Source: Sphaeramia orbicularis
Lineage: Eukaryota > Chordata > Actinopteri > Kurtiformes > Apogonidae
Direction: 5' to 3'
Assembly (NCBI RefSeq): GCF_902148855.1
Contig: NC_043963.1
Coordinates: 38,731,807 to 38,795,806 of the forward strand
Length of the DNA: 64,000 nucleotides
How positions within the stretch are numbered: position 1 is the first letter of the stretch; each line of letters begins with the position of its first letter. The notes below the pieces were generated by a model. That model made no database searches. It saw only the letters and a list, made by a program, of their open reading frames with translations, and was not told the DNA's origin. This document shows positions 47,401 to 58,343 of this stretch, piece after piece. A program made the position numbers and the translations under genes.

Positions 47401-50400
47401 ATTTGACAATCTACATATGAGGTTTTGGTCAAATTTCACAGCCCTGTCCAAGCAGTATTCTGTTTTTCTCTCCTACCCAAGTCCGTGTTAGGACTAGCCA
47501 GTAGCTGTTTAAATTTGTCCAGCCGGCTCTTCTCCCGCACAGTCATCGGCGGCGCCCCTGAGGCATTCTGATCGGAGATACGAGCTACCAGCGGGATGAT
47601 GGGGCGAACTGGAAGAGACTGCTGCTTTTGTAGTGAGGAGCGAACTGTGACAGAGGGGCAAGAAATGAAAAAATAAGGAGGAACATTTAATATAGAAATA
47701 CAAATTCTACGCAAGCACTTTTAAACAACAAAGCACATAAAATGGCATCTCTACAAAAACGAGAGGTCATTAAGCACATTTCAGCTGATGTTGGAGCTAG
47801 TTTCCCTGTAGCCTCAAACTAAATACACAGAATACAGATCATATCTGAACACCAAAGTCCTGTTGACAGCTTGTCAGAAACCCTGTCTGAGGATCTGAGC
47901 AAACAACACACTGGACCAACCTGACATTTATATTTTACCTTATAAAAATATTGGATATAAGATGGATATAAATATTTTATGCATAGAACTGCTACACCTA
48001 AAAAACAGCTCAAACTTATCAGACCCAGTGAACCATGTTAATGTAAAACTAACAAAACCCTCTTTACTATCTTTAAAACAACATGCGGTCATAAGTAATT
48101 GCAAAATCTTCTGTGGGCTGCAAGGCCTGATATAATCCACAAGCCCTTCCTGCAACTGAGGTCCTCCCTTGACAAAGTCTGAAATTAGCTCCGCTGTGAA
48201 TCAACACATAAGCTGCTCAGAAGTTATTAAAGTAGAATTAACTGCCGCAGCATATCATCCACTTACCTGAGGACATGTTGAGGTCAGCCTCACTACTGGA
48301 CTTGACAAACTTGCCATTTAGGTGTTCACAGTCTCCGTCCTCTTCCTGCACATCCTGAAGGTGTTGACCTTTTGTTGGGGGATGCATCATCCCTGTGTCT
48401 GTATCATCGGCCAGATTCTGCAGCTGCTGCTGAGTACACTGAAGGCAAAGGAGAACACAGATCACAATCTGTTTTTTTTCATTTCAGATTTAGTGCCATC
48501 ATGACTTCATAAACATTTTAATCTTTAAAAGATTAGTTTAATTCACTCACACCAAAAGAAAAGAGTTATAAATAGATAATATAACTAAATAAATAAAAAA
48601 AAACATTATCTGCATAATTACAAATAAATACTGCAGTAGTTACAAGGACAAAAGCCCATGCTTTAATGCTCAGACTCTACAGGCACCTGGTTATGAGTGG
48701 ATGTTGGGTGTAGAGACAAAGTAGGTGCAGGTGTCCCAAGGAAATCATCCTCCTCCTCATCATCAATGTCCCAAGCATCATTGGTGCTGCGAGCAAATTC
48801 ATGGAAACTGGAGGCCTTTTTAGTCTTGAGATTGTTAAAATTAGGCTTCGTGTCTTTGTGGTACCTGCCAAAGACAGATCAAGAGAGAGTGAGATACTGA
48901 AGACAACAGTCATACTCATATCAACATTGATAGTTTAGATAGAAAATATTATTTAAGAAGCTGGCAGGCTTGATAAAAAAAACATGTAACAGAAAGGCCT
49001 CATGGAACATCATGAATACAGACCACAATGCAGATGCCGGAAATTATAAGGCAGTGGAACACAGAAACTCTCTCAAAGACTGAAAGTGAAGTACATGACA
49101 CCATCACTGTTACATGCAATTCACATACTTAATTTACACATAAAGCAATCAACTGAACAGCAGCCCAAGTGAAACCAATAAAAACCACATCTGTGTAGAT
49201 GACATGGCATCATGCAACCTGACTCCAATGAGCACTTACGCGCGCCGTAATCGTGGGTCGAGAGGTGGATGCTGTGCTCCATATACAGGTTGTACACTGC
49301 AGAAGATGGTACATACTATAAAATGTAGTTACCTCTGTACTGAAAATGCATGCAGCCTCACAACATCTGACCCAGCCAGTCCATAAAGTCAAGAGACTTT
49401 TATTCAGTCACTGCACATCATTATTGTAACAATTCTTTCATTCATTTATTACCTCCGCCAAGGAGGTTATGTTTTTGCCAGGGTTTGTTTGTTTGTCTGT
49501 TTGTTTGTCTGTCCGTTAGTGTGCAACATAACTCAAAAAGTTATGGACAGATTTGGATGAAATTTTCAGGGTTTATTGGAAATGGGATAAGGAAGAAATG
49601 ATTAAATTTTGGTGGTGATCGGGGGTGGGGGGGCCCACGGGGGGCGCCACTGATCAGCCTTGGTGGAGGTCTGCGCTCTCCGAGTGCTTCTAGTTTTCTT
49701 CTGTTGTGGTTTTTCATAAAGAGTTACACAATTAATCAATGTCAGCCAGTGTGATTACATAATTGAATTGAGTGGTACTGACTGAACAGAAGAGGCTACT
49801 ATGCAAGTAAGAAATGCAAACAAAATGTTTTATTTTTTTAAGTTTATGGATTTCTTGTACTAGTTAAAGTTTGTATGTTTGAACTATAAAAAAACACACA
49901 TTTCAACATGAATGACGCACCTGCACAGTCTCCTTATTAACACAGCAAGTAGATTAAGATCACAATCAAATCATGACAATATTACCCACAATAACTACAG
50001 TGTGATTTTTTTCCTTAAATCATGGAACCCTAATATCCTGACTCCATAATTATATCTTCATGTTGTTCATACAAGTGTTAAGCATTTCAGCAAATGTATC
50101 AAAATGTTTTATTCTTTATGTACAGGGGTTGGACAAAATAATGGAAACACCTTCACCTCAAGATGATAATGCCCCAATCCATACAGCTAGAACTGTTAAA
50201 GAATGGCATGAGGAACATTCTAATGAAGTTGAGCATCTCGTATGGCCGGCACAGTCCCCAGACCTCAACATTATTGAGCATTTATGGTCAGTTTTAGAGA
50301 TTCAAGTAAGACGTCGATTTCCACCGCCATCGTCTCTAAAAGAGTTGGAGGGTATTCTAACTGAAGAATGGCTTAAAATTCCTTTGGAAACAATTCACAA

Positions 50401-52853
50401 GTTGTATGAATCAATACCTCGGAGAATTGAGGCTGTAATTGCCGCAAAAGGCGGACCTACACCATCTTAAATTATATTTTGTTGATTTTTTTAAGGTGTT
50501 TCCATTATTTTGTCCAACCCCTGTAGTATGAGCTCCAGCCCAAACACATTCAATATGTTTCAGGATCACATCATTTACAACACTTTAGATGACTTAATAG
50601 AAAAGCATGGAGTCAGAAAAACAATATTACTGCAGATACCCTTATGTTCTGCATTAAGATGGCACTGAAAGTCCCCCCCCGAAATTTTACATACACAGTC
50701 ATTCTTTCTGTAGATTGCTAATTCTTACTGTGTATTGAACTGAACTAAAGGACAGCTTGCACAGCTACAGCCCTCTCCACCACCCTGTGGTTTGCATTAT
50801 GTTCAGCGGATGCTAACTTCTTAATGCTCAGCCAGCCTCTTTCCACCTCTCTGATGACCCAAAGCTGGCACAGTCAAAAGTCAGAGGACGGGATCTGGGC
50901 CAGAAACAGGCTGCACTGGCACAGAGGTCATCCTGCCAACAACTGTGGTCGGCTCTTTTCCTTCAGAGAAATTTAGAAGCTGTGGCTTCCCCTAGCGACT
51001 TCATCAACCCATTCAGACTTCTCTAAAAGAATCTGCTGACAGGATTAAGTAATGCATGCTCACGGGCAGTTAACATAGGATGGTAATTGAGGCTCCACAT
51101 CCTTGCCTTGCTTCGTCTATTGTTTGTCACCACAGCAAAACTCTTGGGGAAAAGGTACTGTAAAACTGTATGTTGCCAGAGGTTTTCTTTTTAAAATGCA
51201 TTCTTTGATAAGGTCCCTGTTGTACTGAGTGGAAACAAATGAATTTCCAGAGACTATTGTTTACTTTTGACAAATTGGTAGTCTACTACTGAATATAAAA
51301 TTACCATTTTCCAAAATGCTGTCAGTAACTCATGATAACTACTGTTTTCTAAGATGCTGAAAGGCTTTTGTATGAATATGACAAAGCAACAAATATAATC
51401 CTTACGTGAATTTTACCCTCCTGCTTCTCATGCATGCCCCAGGCTGTAAGATGCCAGTATATTTTCCATCATTTGCCTGTATAAACTGACAGTAATCCTA
51501 CTGGCTGAGAACTGGACCTGCTGATTATCAGGTAGTGCCAGAGTCTCTTGTTTACCAGCCTCCATCTCGTTTTATCAGGAGCGGCTCAAGGACAGGCACT
51601 AGCTGCTTGCTTTCCTGTTCAAACATATGTTTGTGTTTGGGTTTCCAGCCTTCCGCCCACCACAGTTCAAGAAAGATCAGCGTGTGTGACAAAGGCAACA
51701 ACGCCCTCTCCTTAGAGATCCTCTCTACTCAGATTACCCTAACAGACTGACTAGCCTTTTTAGCTCCTAACCTGCCAGGCAGTTGCTTTGAGACCACACA
51801 GAACACCCACTTGAACTTCTCAGAACCATTAAGACATGCAGGCCAATAAAGATAAAAAACATTGCCATAAAAATCATGTCTTATCAGAGGTTTTTTTGTA
51901 ATAACCATCACAGCATGAGGCTGAGGACATAAAACAAACACAATAATGTAAGAGAACCTGGAAGCTTTCAAAATCAACACCAACACCATGATGCCAATTG
52001 AGCAATCTCTACAGGCTAAAACAAGACTGGCTTGAAGACTTCAGTTAAGAGAGAAATAATCTGTATGCTACCTCCCTCTTTTTTTTTTTTTTTTTTTTAA
52101 TCTTTTTATGTTTTAGTATTTTCCTCCAATATTATGGACTTAAAGAAGGTCTCCAGAGTGAACTTCTAAGGAACTACATAACCTGACCAACCCGTTTTTG
52201 TGGGCAAACAGTGCATCATGTTGGCCATTAAGAACCTGTTATAAAGAGGATGTACTTAAGTGAACTTTACTCTCATGACTCATTTTGGTGGGTAAGACTT
52301 GAGATTGCTGCAGTCATCAAGACAATGCAATGACAGTCTTCTTTTTTTCTTCTTCCCAAGGGTCTCCAGCTCTCAGCACAGACAAGAAAAACATATGGCG
52401 GGCGATGCACGGACTGTGACAGCTGACACCTCCACTCTGAGCGTTGAAAACCACACAGAGGAAATAGATGGATGGTCTCTGTGTGTCACTCTTAGCTGGG
52501 GGCTATTATCAAGACACACAGTGAACCCAGACGGAACAAAGGGCTCAGTAGTCCTGAAGAATATGAATTAAAATCAGCAGCCGGCACAAGATGAACTCAC
52601 GACTCTTTCACTAATAGTAAATCAGTCAGTCAGTTATTCATTCGAGCATATAATTAAGAGTGCATTTATGACTCCTCAATACCGTAAAGGGCGTTTATTT
52701 CCCTGTCTATGATGATATGTGAACAGCACCTACCGAAACTTACCAAACAAACAGGTAACACATGGTTATATTCATAAGAGTAGGTGCCAAAACCCACCTT
52801 CCGGGAACCTTTGCGTTTCTCCTCCAAAAATTGATCCTGTTCTCGGTGGCCAT
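41458..52853 (-). CDS. tbc1d22b: TBC1 domain family member 22B (Rab GTPase-activating protein type)
   Basis: TBC proteins speed GTP hydrolysis by Rab GTPases. Fourteen coding exons join in frame: 52798-52853, 49240-49296, 48687-48864, 48267-48438, 47477-47644, 46045-46115, 45647-45775, 45493-45558, 44068-44182, 43731-43837, 43577-43652, 42794-42921, 42494-42589 and 41458-41586, giving 515 residues (human 505). The N-terminus is MATENRINFWRRNAKVPG. SSFHEFARSTNDAWDID and RPIIPLVARISDQNASGAPP match TBC1D22B. The catalytic arginine is R284 in IDIPRTNPL and the glutamine is Q319 in GYVQGINDLVTPF. The C-terminus NLPTIHWGNEEVGLLLAEAY favours 22B over 22A. The low-conservation exon 48267-48438 rests on splice sites and frame. 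The first intron (about 3.5 kb) holds two mobile elements. Confidence 0.95.
41880..42480 (+). mobile_element. Non-autonomous DNA element with a THAP-like fragment
   Basis: The block from ctttaaaggggtcgtatttt, through accctaatagttcaaaagtt, to gcggctcatttgcatttaaa is a sequence type widely dispersed in fish genomes. An open stretch (42103-42288) contains LKCSVVGCINKHKW, resembling the first Cys pair of THAP zinc fingers found in P-element-like transposases. No full transposase remains and terminal repeats are not clear. It lies in the last-but-one intron of tbc1d22b. Confidence 0.5.
43022..43470. mobile_element. hAT-like miniature transposon
   Basis: The left end is cagggttcctacaggtttct. The right end, reverse-complemented, is cagggttcctgtgggatttt. 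Inner parts of the two arms also match (aagacctttttaag, ttaatacctttt words). CAGGGTTCC termini are typical of a fish hAT-type miniature family. At 449 bases it has no reading frame. An 8-base target duplication was not clear, so the family is tentative. It lies in a tbc1d22b intron. Confidence 0.65.
46330..47090. repeat. Unclassified insertion-like sequence in tbc1d22b intron
   Basis: The stretch has a repeated word ttgccacacac/gttgccacac (three copies within 46414-46490), a T-run at 46600-46614, and a tail ataaagatttgcaccagtcg followed by aactctacgccatttc. It looks like an inserted repeat rather than unique intron. No terminal repeats or protein similarity were found. The borders are approximate. 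Confidence 0.3.
49445..49695 (+). repeat. Dispersed CCTCCGCCAAGG repeat
   Basis: It begins ttacctccgccaaggaggtt and runs through aacataactcaaaaagttat, gacagatttggatgaaattt and a G-rich centre. It ends cttggtggaggtctgcgctc and tccgagtgcttctag. The cctccgccaagg near the start pairs with ccttggtggagg near the end. This is a very widespread animal repeat of the miniature-element kind. The copy is nearly full length and lies in the first tbc1d22b intron. Confidence 0.75.
50123..50523 (+). mobile_element. Internally deleted Tc1/mariner element (DD36E-type)
   Basis: Both ends are the same inverted repeat: caggggttggacaaaataat then ggaaacacct, perfect over about 30 bases, flanked by TA on each side (50121-50122 and 50524-50525). 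Inside, a reading frame running to a TAA at 50468-50470 encodes the transposase C-terminus: QDDNAPIHTA, WPAQSPDLNIIEHLW and a tail ending GGPTPS. The second catalytic Asp and the Glu are separated by 36 residues, unlike the 34 of classical Tc1. The N-terminal two-thirds is deleted. Perfect terminal repeats suggest a fairly young copy. Confidence 0.93.
50526..52790. other. tbc1d22b first intron, 5' part
   Basis: No exon was recognised. There is a T-run at 52080-52099. The stretches 50760-51060 and 51420-51760 are less AT-rich but contain no readable coding similarity. Confidence 0.45.
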
Positions 52854-53250
52854 ACTCGGATATCACAAACCCGTTCAGACCGACGCCGAGCCCGGCTCCT
52901 TATACGCCCTAACCATGGGGAAACCGTTTCCGCGTTTCACTAGCGACCGCTCAGCCCCGCTCGGCTCCCTCTGGTCAGCCTCCTCATGAGTTTAAACCAC
53001 CCGCAGATAATGTTATTTTGCTTTCAATTGCGATGATGTGTGATGTGAAACTCTGTGAGCCGCCATCTTGGAGCAGACCGACTGTGGCGTATGATTGGCG
53101 GACGGGTGGAACAGGTGCAGCGGAAGTGACCAATAGGAGAAGGCGGTGGGATGACGGGAGGGATGCTCTCTGATCACACGCACCCGGTGACAGGAGACGT
53201 GAGTTGTGTAAACTTACCGCCGGTAGGGGAAAGTTTATTGTTGTCAAAAG
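52854..53250 (-). promoter_or_regulatory. tbc1d22b: Probable tbc1d22b promoter
   Basis: The sequence upstream of the start codon is GC- and CpG-rich. Around 53060-53140 it holds gccgccatcttgg, a YY1-type site, and tgattggcgg, a CCAAT-box in reverse. This fits a housekeeping promoter. The transcription start is not defined. Confidence 0.5.
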
Positions 53251-56200
53251 TACACTTGAGGCAACTGTAGCTCCAAACATGCCCATACCTGCAGGTAGCT
53301 CAAGTTGGCTTCGAAACAAGTTTCTTCAACCGACCTTCAACCGACGATATCCTACAGGAGACAGGTGTTATGATTAATCTGTTACCCATTAGCATTAGCC
53401 TTTATCATGTCACTAATATCAGAAATATAAGGTTATGTCCTATGTAATTCTGTTGCTATTTTAGAACACACTGAACTGGATACTGTTAAAACATATTCTA
53501 ATGAACAATTGTAATTCTACAGTTTACTCAGAGCTATTAACCAAAACAGGTGTTATAACAGTGTTTAACTGTTCTGACAGTACTGTATCTTAAACTTACT
53601 GTAATAACTACTGGTGCAAAGAAAGTACAAGAAAAGTACAATTACTTTTGATTATTTCCATTCTAAACAACTTCACAGACTCAACTACTCAGACTACTTT
53701 ATACTCCACTATATTTACACTGGTTTATTAATTATATGTTTTCAATGTAGGCCTATATAATAAAGTGTCATTACATTATATTACAGTGTCATTTATACAA
53801 TGGACTTATAAATCTTCCACAGGAAAGAACCTGAAAAGTTAATGTATAGTAATATGCAGACAGTGTTTTGAAGCAGGTCCGGTAGCTCTGAGACAAACAT
53901 TCCTTTTGACTAAAACCCATTCTCTTTTTAATTCTAAAACTACAGCCAACCAGCATTTTTCAGTCTATTTTTTCTTTATTAGTGATTCAAATTTGGTAGT
54001 TTCACTGCTTTTATCCTGGAGGCATTTTACTTGTAGACATGTGTTATCAACATAAAAGTAACCAGTTACTTTCAACTCATTATAAAGTGCACATGTACGT
54101 TAAACTGCACATGTACATGTACTGAAGTAGTAAACTAATAGTAGTTTGATGGTTCAGAATTGATATGAGTCAGTGTTTAAAGTGTGGCTACCATTCCATA
54201 CTTCTCCAATTTCACTATGCAATAAGACATTGACCTAAAACATATGTCCAAGCTCTGTAAGGGTTATAGATGAAGATTTTACACAGTGGATAATATAACA
54301 AGCTATTAAAATACAACACAAAAATTAAAGCAGATGTGTCTTGGTCTTTGTCACATTTTAGATGAATATGTGCAGTTGACAGCTCCATCAAATATAGATT
54401 TTTGTCTTCAACTTATGTTAATTTATGTAATATGTGAACAAAAATGTGTTATGGACATCAAAGAAAAGGACACATTAGAGTATCAGACTTATTTCTTCTC
54501 CCATCTCTCTCATAACAACACTGATACTTTGCTATTACCATTATTACTACTATACTATGTTTTTTTTTTTTTTTATTCATTCTAGTATTTACGTAAATCG
54601 TCGAAATGCATCTTCCACCACTGCAATAACCAAGCTGCAATTGGCTGGGATGGTGTTTTTCTTCCATCTAAGTTTCACTCTAAAATTGACACTTAGAGGC
54701 TTTGATCGTAGGTGTAGTTGCAGGTTTTGGTTTTTGCTTATTAGGATTCCCAGTGGCTACAGCTACCTGAGAACAGAAAACATCAAAAGTAAATGTAATA
54801 TAGAATTAGTATGAAAAAACACAAAAATACAGCAAATAAACAACACAAGAAATATGAAGTAAAACAATGAATAGAAACAATGCTAATTTTAACAATTTCT
54901 GAATTTCATGAAAATGAACATTCTTTGTCTTAAAGTAGCGCTAAATGGCTCTAACCTGCTCAGACATTATAATTAAAAATATTTTTTTGCAAATGTGATT
55001 CATAGAAGTAATGTGACCTATTGGCACGTGCTGTGTGCCCATCTATTATTGGTTTTACAAGCTACATATAAATCAAATACTTCCTCTTCATTTTGACCTT
55101 TGCATCAGGGTCTGTTCTCAGTAGCAGGGCTCATTTCCCAGATGTTACATCTGTGTTTGTCCACATGAGGGCAGGCTTTCTCTGCATCAGTGTGGCATAT
55201 AAAAGTTTAAATGAAACCAGTTCAGCCACTCTCTATTTACTGTAAATGTGTGGAAAAGACAGTTTTTCATTTATGGTGCTAATCAGCAATAGAGGGCTGA
55301 CACCACAAGACGTATACAAATATAAATAAATATTTTTATTTCAATTGAATCTTGTGTTATTAAGGATTATTAAATTAGCTGGCTTAGTTGATGAACTAAT
55401 TCGATGTGTTTTCTGCTTCATTGAAGCTTATTTATTTCAAGAACACCAGTGACTTACAGGGAGAACACTTTGCACATTTTGTGTCCTATTCAAATTAAGG
55501 CAAATGGAGGTTTTGTAAGCATGACTCAGTTTGGTTTTCCATGCCGGTTTGGATTGCAGGTGCTCTCTTGTTTCTGTTTGTTTAGGGAAATCACTGCAGC
55601 TCCCCACCTGTGTTCATTCCTTCAAATGTCCAACGAACTTCAACTGACAACATCCAGGTGAGTCTTTTATTTGGCTTTCAGAGTGATCTGTTGTTTCTTT
55701 CCTCCATGGGCCGTGAACATATACATTTTGAGAATCTGTCATCATTATGATTGAAGAATAGCTCCATTTGTACTTTTTCTGGGATTATCCATTGGAATAA
55801 ATTAAAAACAATTGAACCTTGCTTCAACGGGTCTTGTGACTTTTTTGCTGCTATGCTGCTTTTGGTGTGGCTACGGAAGAAAATATTGGTGTGAAAGCAG
55901 TATGCTGAGAAAGGATACTAGCAAAGTCATAAGACAGGACAATGGTGAACTGTGTGTGAGACTACTGGAGCTGCCTGGGGCACAATGGTTTTTTTTAACA
56001 ACACTCTACATTCTCTTTGAACTTTTTCCACTCAGACCACAGTGGCAACTTATATATTTTTTTTTTACTGTGCAAATGTATTTTTTAAATATGCCTTAAG
56101 CTCAACCTAACTTTAATTCTTCATTTTAATACTATATCTGTTCATTTAAATGCACTGAAGTCTATTGTTTTTTCAAAATATATGTGGTTTTTCCATTGCA

Positions 56201-56657
56201 TATGTTTTTTGCCTCCAGCTATATTTTGGTTTGTGTGACCCCCTTGTATTGCACTCCCTCTCACCCCTGAAAGGGCAGCATTGTGACTTTTTCACTTCCT
56301 GGGTGTCTCAGTGCAACAAAACCACTCAGACAGCATTCTTTCAGAAAAGAGGAACTTTTTTGTTGTCCTGTCATCGTGTTGGGAGTTGCGTCCTGCAGTT
56401 GTTCAAGGACGTTACAAAGTAAAACATGGAGTTAGAGTTGAAAGGTTTCAAAAAGAAGTCCTATTAGTGGAAGTTTTATAAAAACTTTTGTCAGAAGAGG
56501 TAAGTTTTTCCCACTATGTCATTTATGTAAAGTTTACAGAAGATAAATTTGTAGTTTTTTTTTTTTTTTTTTATACATATAATCTTTGTGTAAGAACAAC
56601 AGGAGACTAAAATGTGAAAAAGAAACAAACTCTCATTTTCCCGAGTGTTTTTTTCAG

Positions 56658-56773
56658 GCACTTGGTGATGTATAGCCAAATTCTTCATCTAAAGGTCAAC
56701 GGGTCATCGATAACTTTACTTACATGCTCTGACTGTGACCTGGCCATGAGGGAGTGTTTATTCTCTGAGAAAG
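56658..56773 (+). other. Unassigned candidate exon
   Basis: The stretch is preceded by a T-rich tract and CAG and followed by AAAG|GTAAGAG, a strong donor. In one frame it is open for 38 codons and contains ILHLKVNGSSITLLTCSDC then DLAMRECLFSEK, with three cysteines and an N-glycosylation sequon (NGSS), as in an extracellular domain. I do not recognise the family and no partner exon was found. It may be chance. Confidence 0.2.
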
Positions 56774-56810
56774 GTAAGAGAGATACTTCACCATGATTGA
56801 GCTGACGTGT

Positions 56811-56811
<1 letters not shown>

Positions 56812-56842
<31 letters not shown>
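56812..56842. repeat. (GT)n microsatellite
   Basis: A run of about 15 GT dinucleotides right after the candidate exon donor region. Confidence 0.9.
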
Positions 56843-56845
<3 letters not shown>

Positions 56846-58312
56846 GCTGTGTATTTGTTCATTTTTAAATCTCATGTCATCATACAGGGCTTACTGTCCC
56901 CTCTTTTTACTTCTTTTAGACCACACCATGTGGTAGAGCTACAATAACATGATATCATCATGTGTCACATGACAATGCCACAAATATGCAGCCGTAGTAA
57001 TTACCACATTTTCCCATTTCAACAGCAATGAAATAAGCTATACAGTAACTGAAAATGTATGATTGTATTTTCTAGATAAGATCCAGCTATGGAATAGGTG
57101 AAGACCTTTTTAAGGTTAACACTTACGCAACTGATTCTGCCTGCACGTGACTCCAACCATGTTTAAATCCTCTATAAAAATCCTAATAGTTCATGATCGC
57201 AATACCCATAGTGCTCTCTGACTCAGCCCAGGTGTTGCAGAACGACCTTCTGGGTGTGGAGCTGCTGACCCCAGTTTAGATTGAGGTTAGTGGCATTTTA
57301 CACCCCACTGCCTACTTATGGCACATTAATCCTCATATAGCATGCTCTAACGTGGTATATAAATCTGTGGAGGCAAAGGCTGACCCACACTCTCCTTCAA
57401 AACCAGGCGCTTCTCAGTCTTCACCGTCAGCATTAGTGACAACAAAATTGTCTTTCACTTAAGATGAGAAGAAGCTTTTCTTTTCTTTATGTTTCTTTTA
57501 TAGCAAGTTTAATGCATCAGATGAATACATTATTTACAGAGGCTGAAATTAATAAGTTAAAAAAAAAAAGTTGCTTTTTAAATTTAGCTTTGTGAAGAAG
57601 GAACATATTTTTCCTCTGAAAGTGTCTACATTATTGTATTGTTTTTATAGATAAAATTTGTGCAGAACTGATTGTTACAAGAAACACTATAGGATATGAA
57701 AATATGTCGACTGGTTATTGTGTGTGAGGAGGTAGAAGACCAATACTTTGTTTATATCTATTTTGTAAATACAGTAGATTTCAGTGAATCTGTTTTTTTT
57801 TTCCCGGCAACAGGAAAGCAATTGAAGAGGGGGTATAGTGTGCATGCACTTATCATAAAACTACCCTTACACAAAGTGTGCTGGTGTTTACTGCTGCCAC
57901 GCTTTTAGCAAATACCCATCTCTACCTCAGTGTCGTTATCACCTTACTTATTATGGATGCTCTGACAACACACACTCACACACATAAAGGAAACCGTCCC
58001 TTATACCCGTTCCAATTGACACACTCGGTTTAGCTTTGTGAGAGATTGTGTGAATTTGTATGTGCATCTGTGAGTGTGTGTGTGCTTGCACTTCATTGTG
58101 TGTTAGCTTGTGTGAATGTGTGTGTGCCCAGCAGACTGAGTTATGAGCGTGAATGGAGTGAATGGTATTTGACCATGTGCATTGTGTTTTATGAGATGAG
58201 CAGGCTTTAATGACTCTGTCACCAGTAAATGGGCTCTGATTTGTAGCACAGCTGTCGCTCCACACTCTGATCAACTCGGGCCTTCTGGAGACACACACAC
58301 ATCATCACCCCC

Positions 58313-58343
58313 GTTCACACACACACACACACACACACACACA
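58313..58343. repeat. (CA)n microsatellite
   Basis: A run of about 13-15 CA dinucleotides, with further CA- and TG-rich text at 57960-58310 around it. Confidence 0.9.

Noticed and set aside
55812-56099. Signal-peptide-like frame beginning LLLCCFWCGYGRKYW
   Set aside because: It has no convincing ATG (the open frame begins at TTG), no recognisable domain, and no partner exon in frame.
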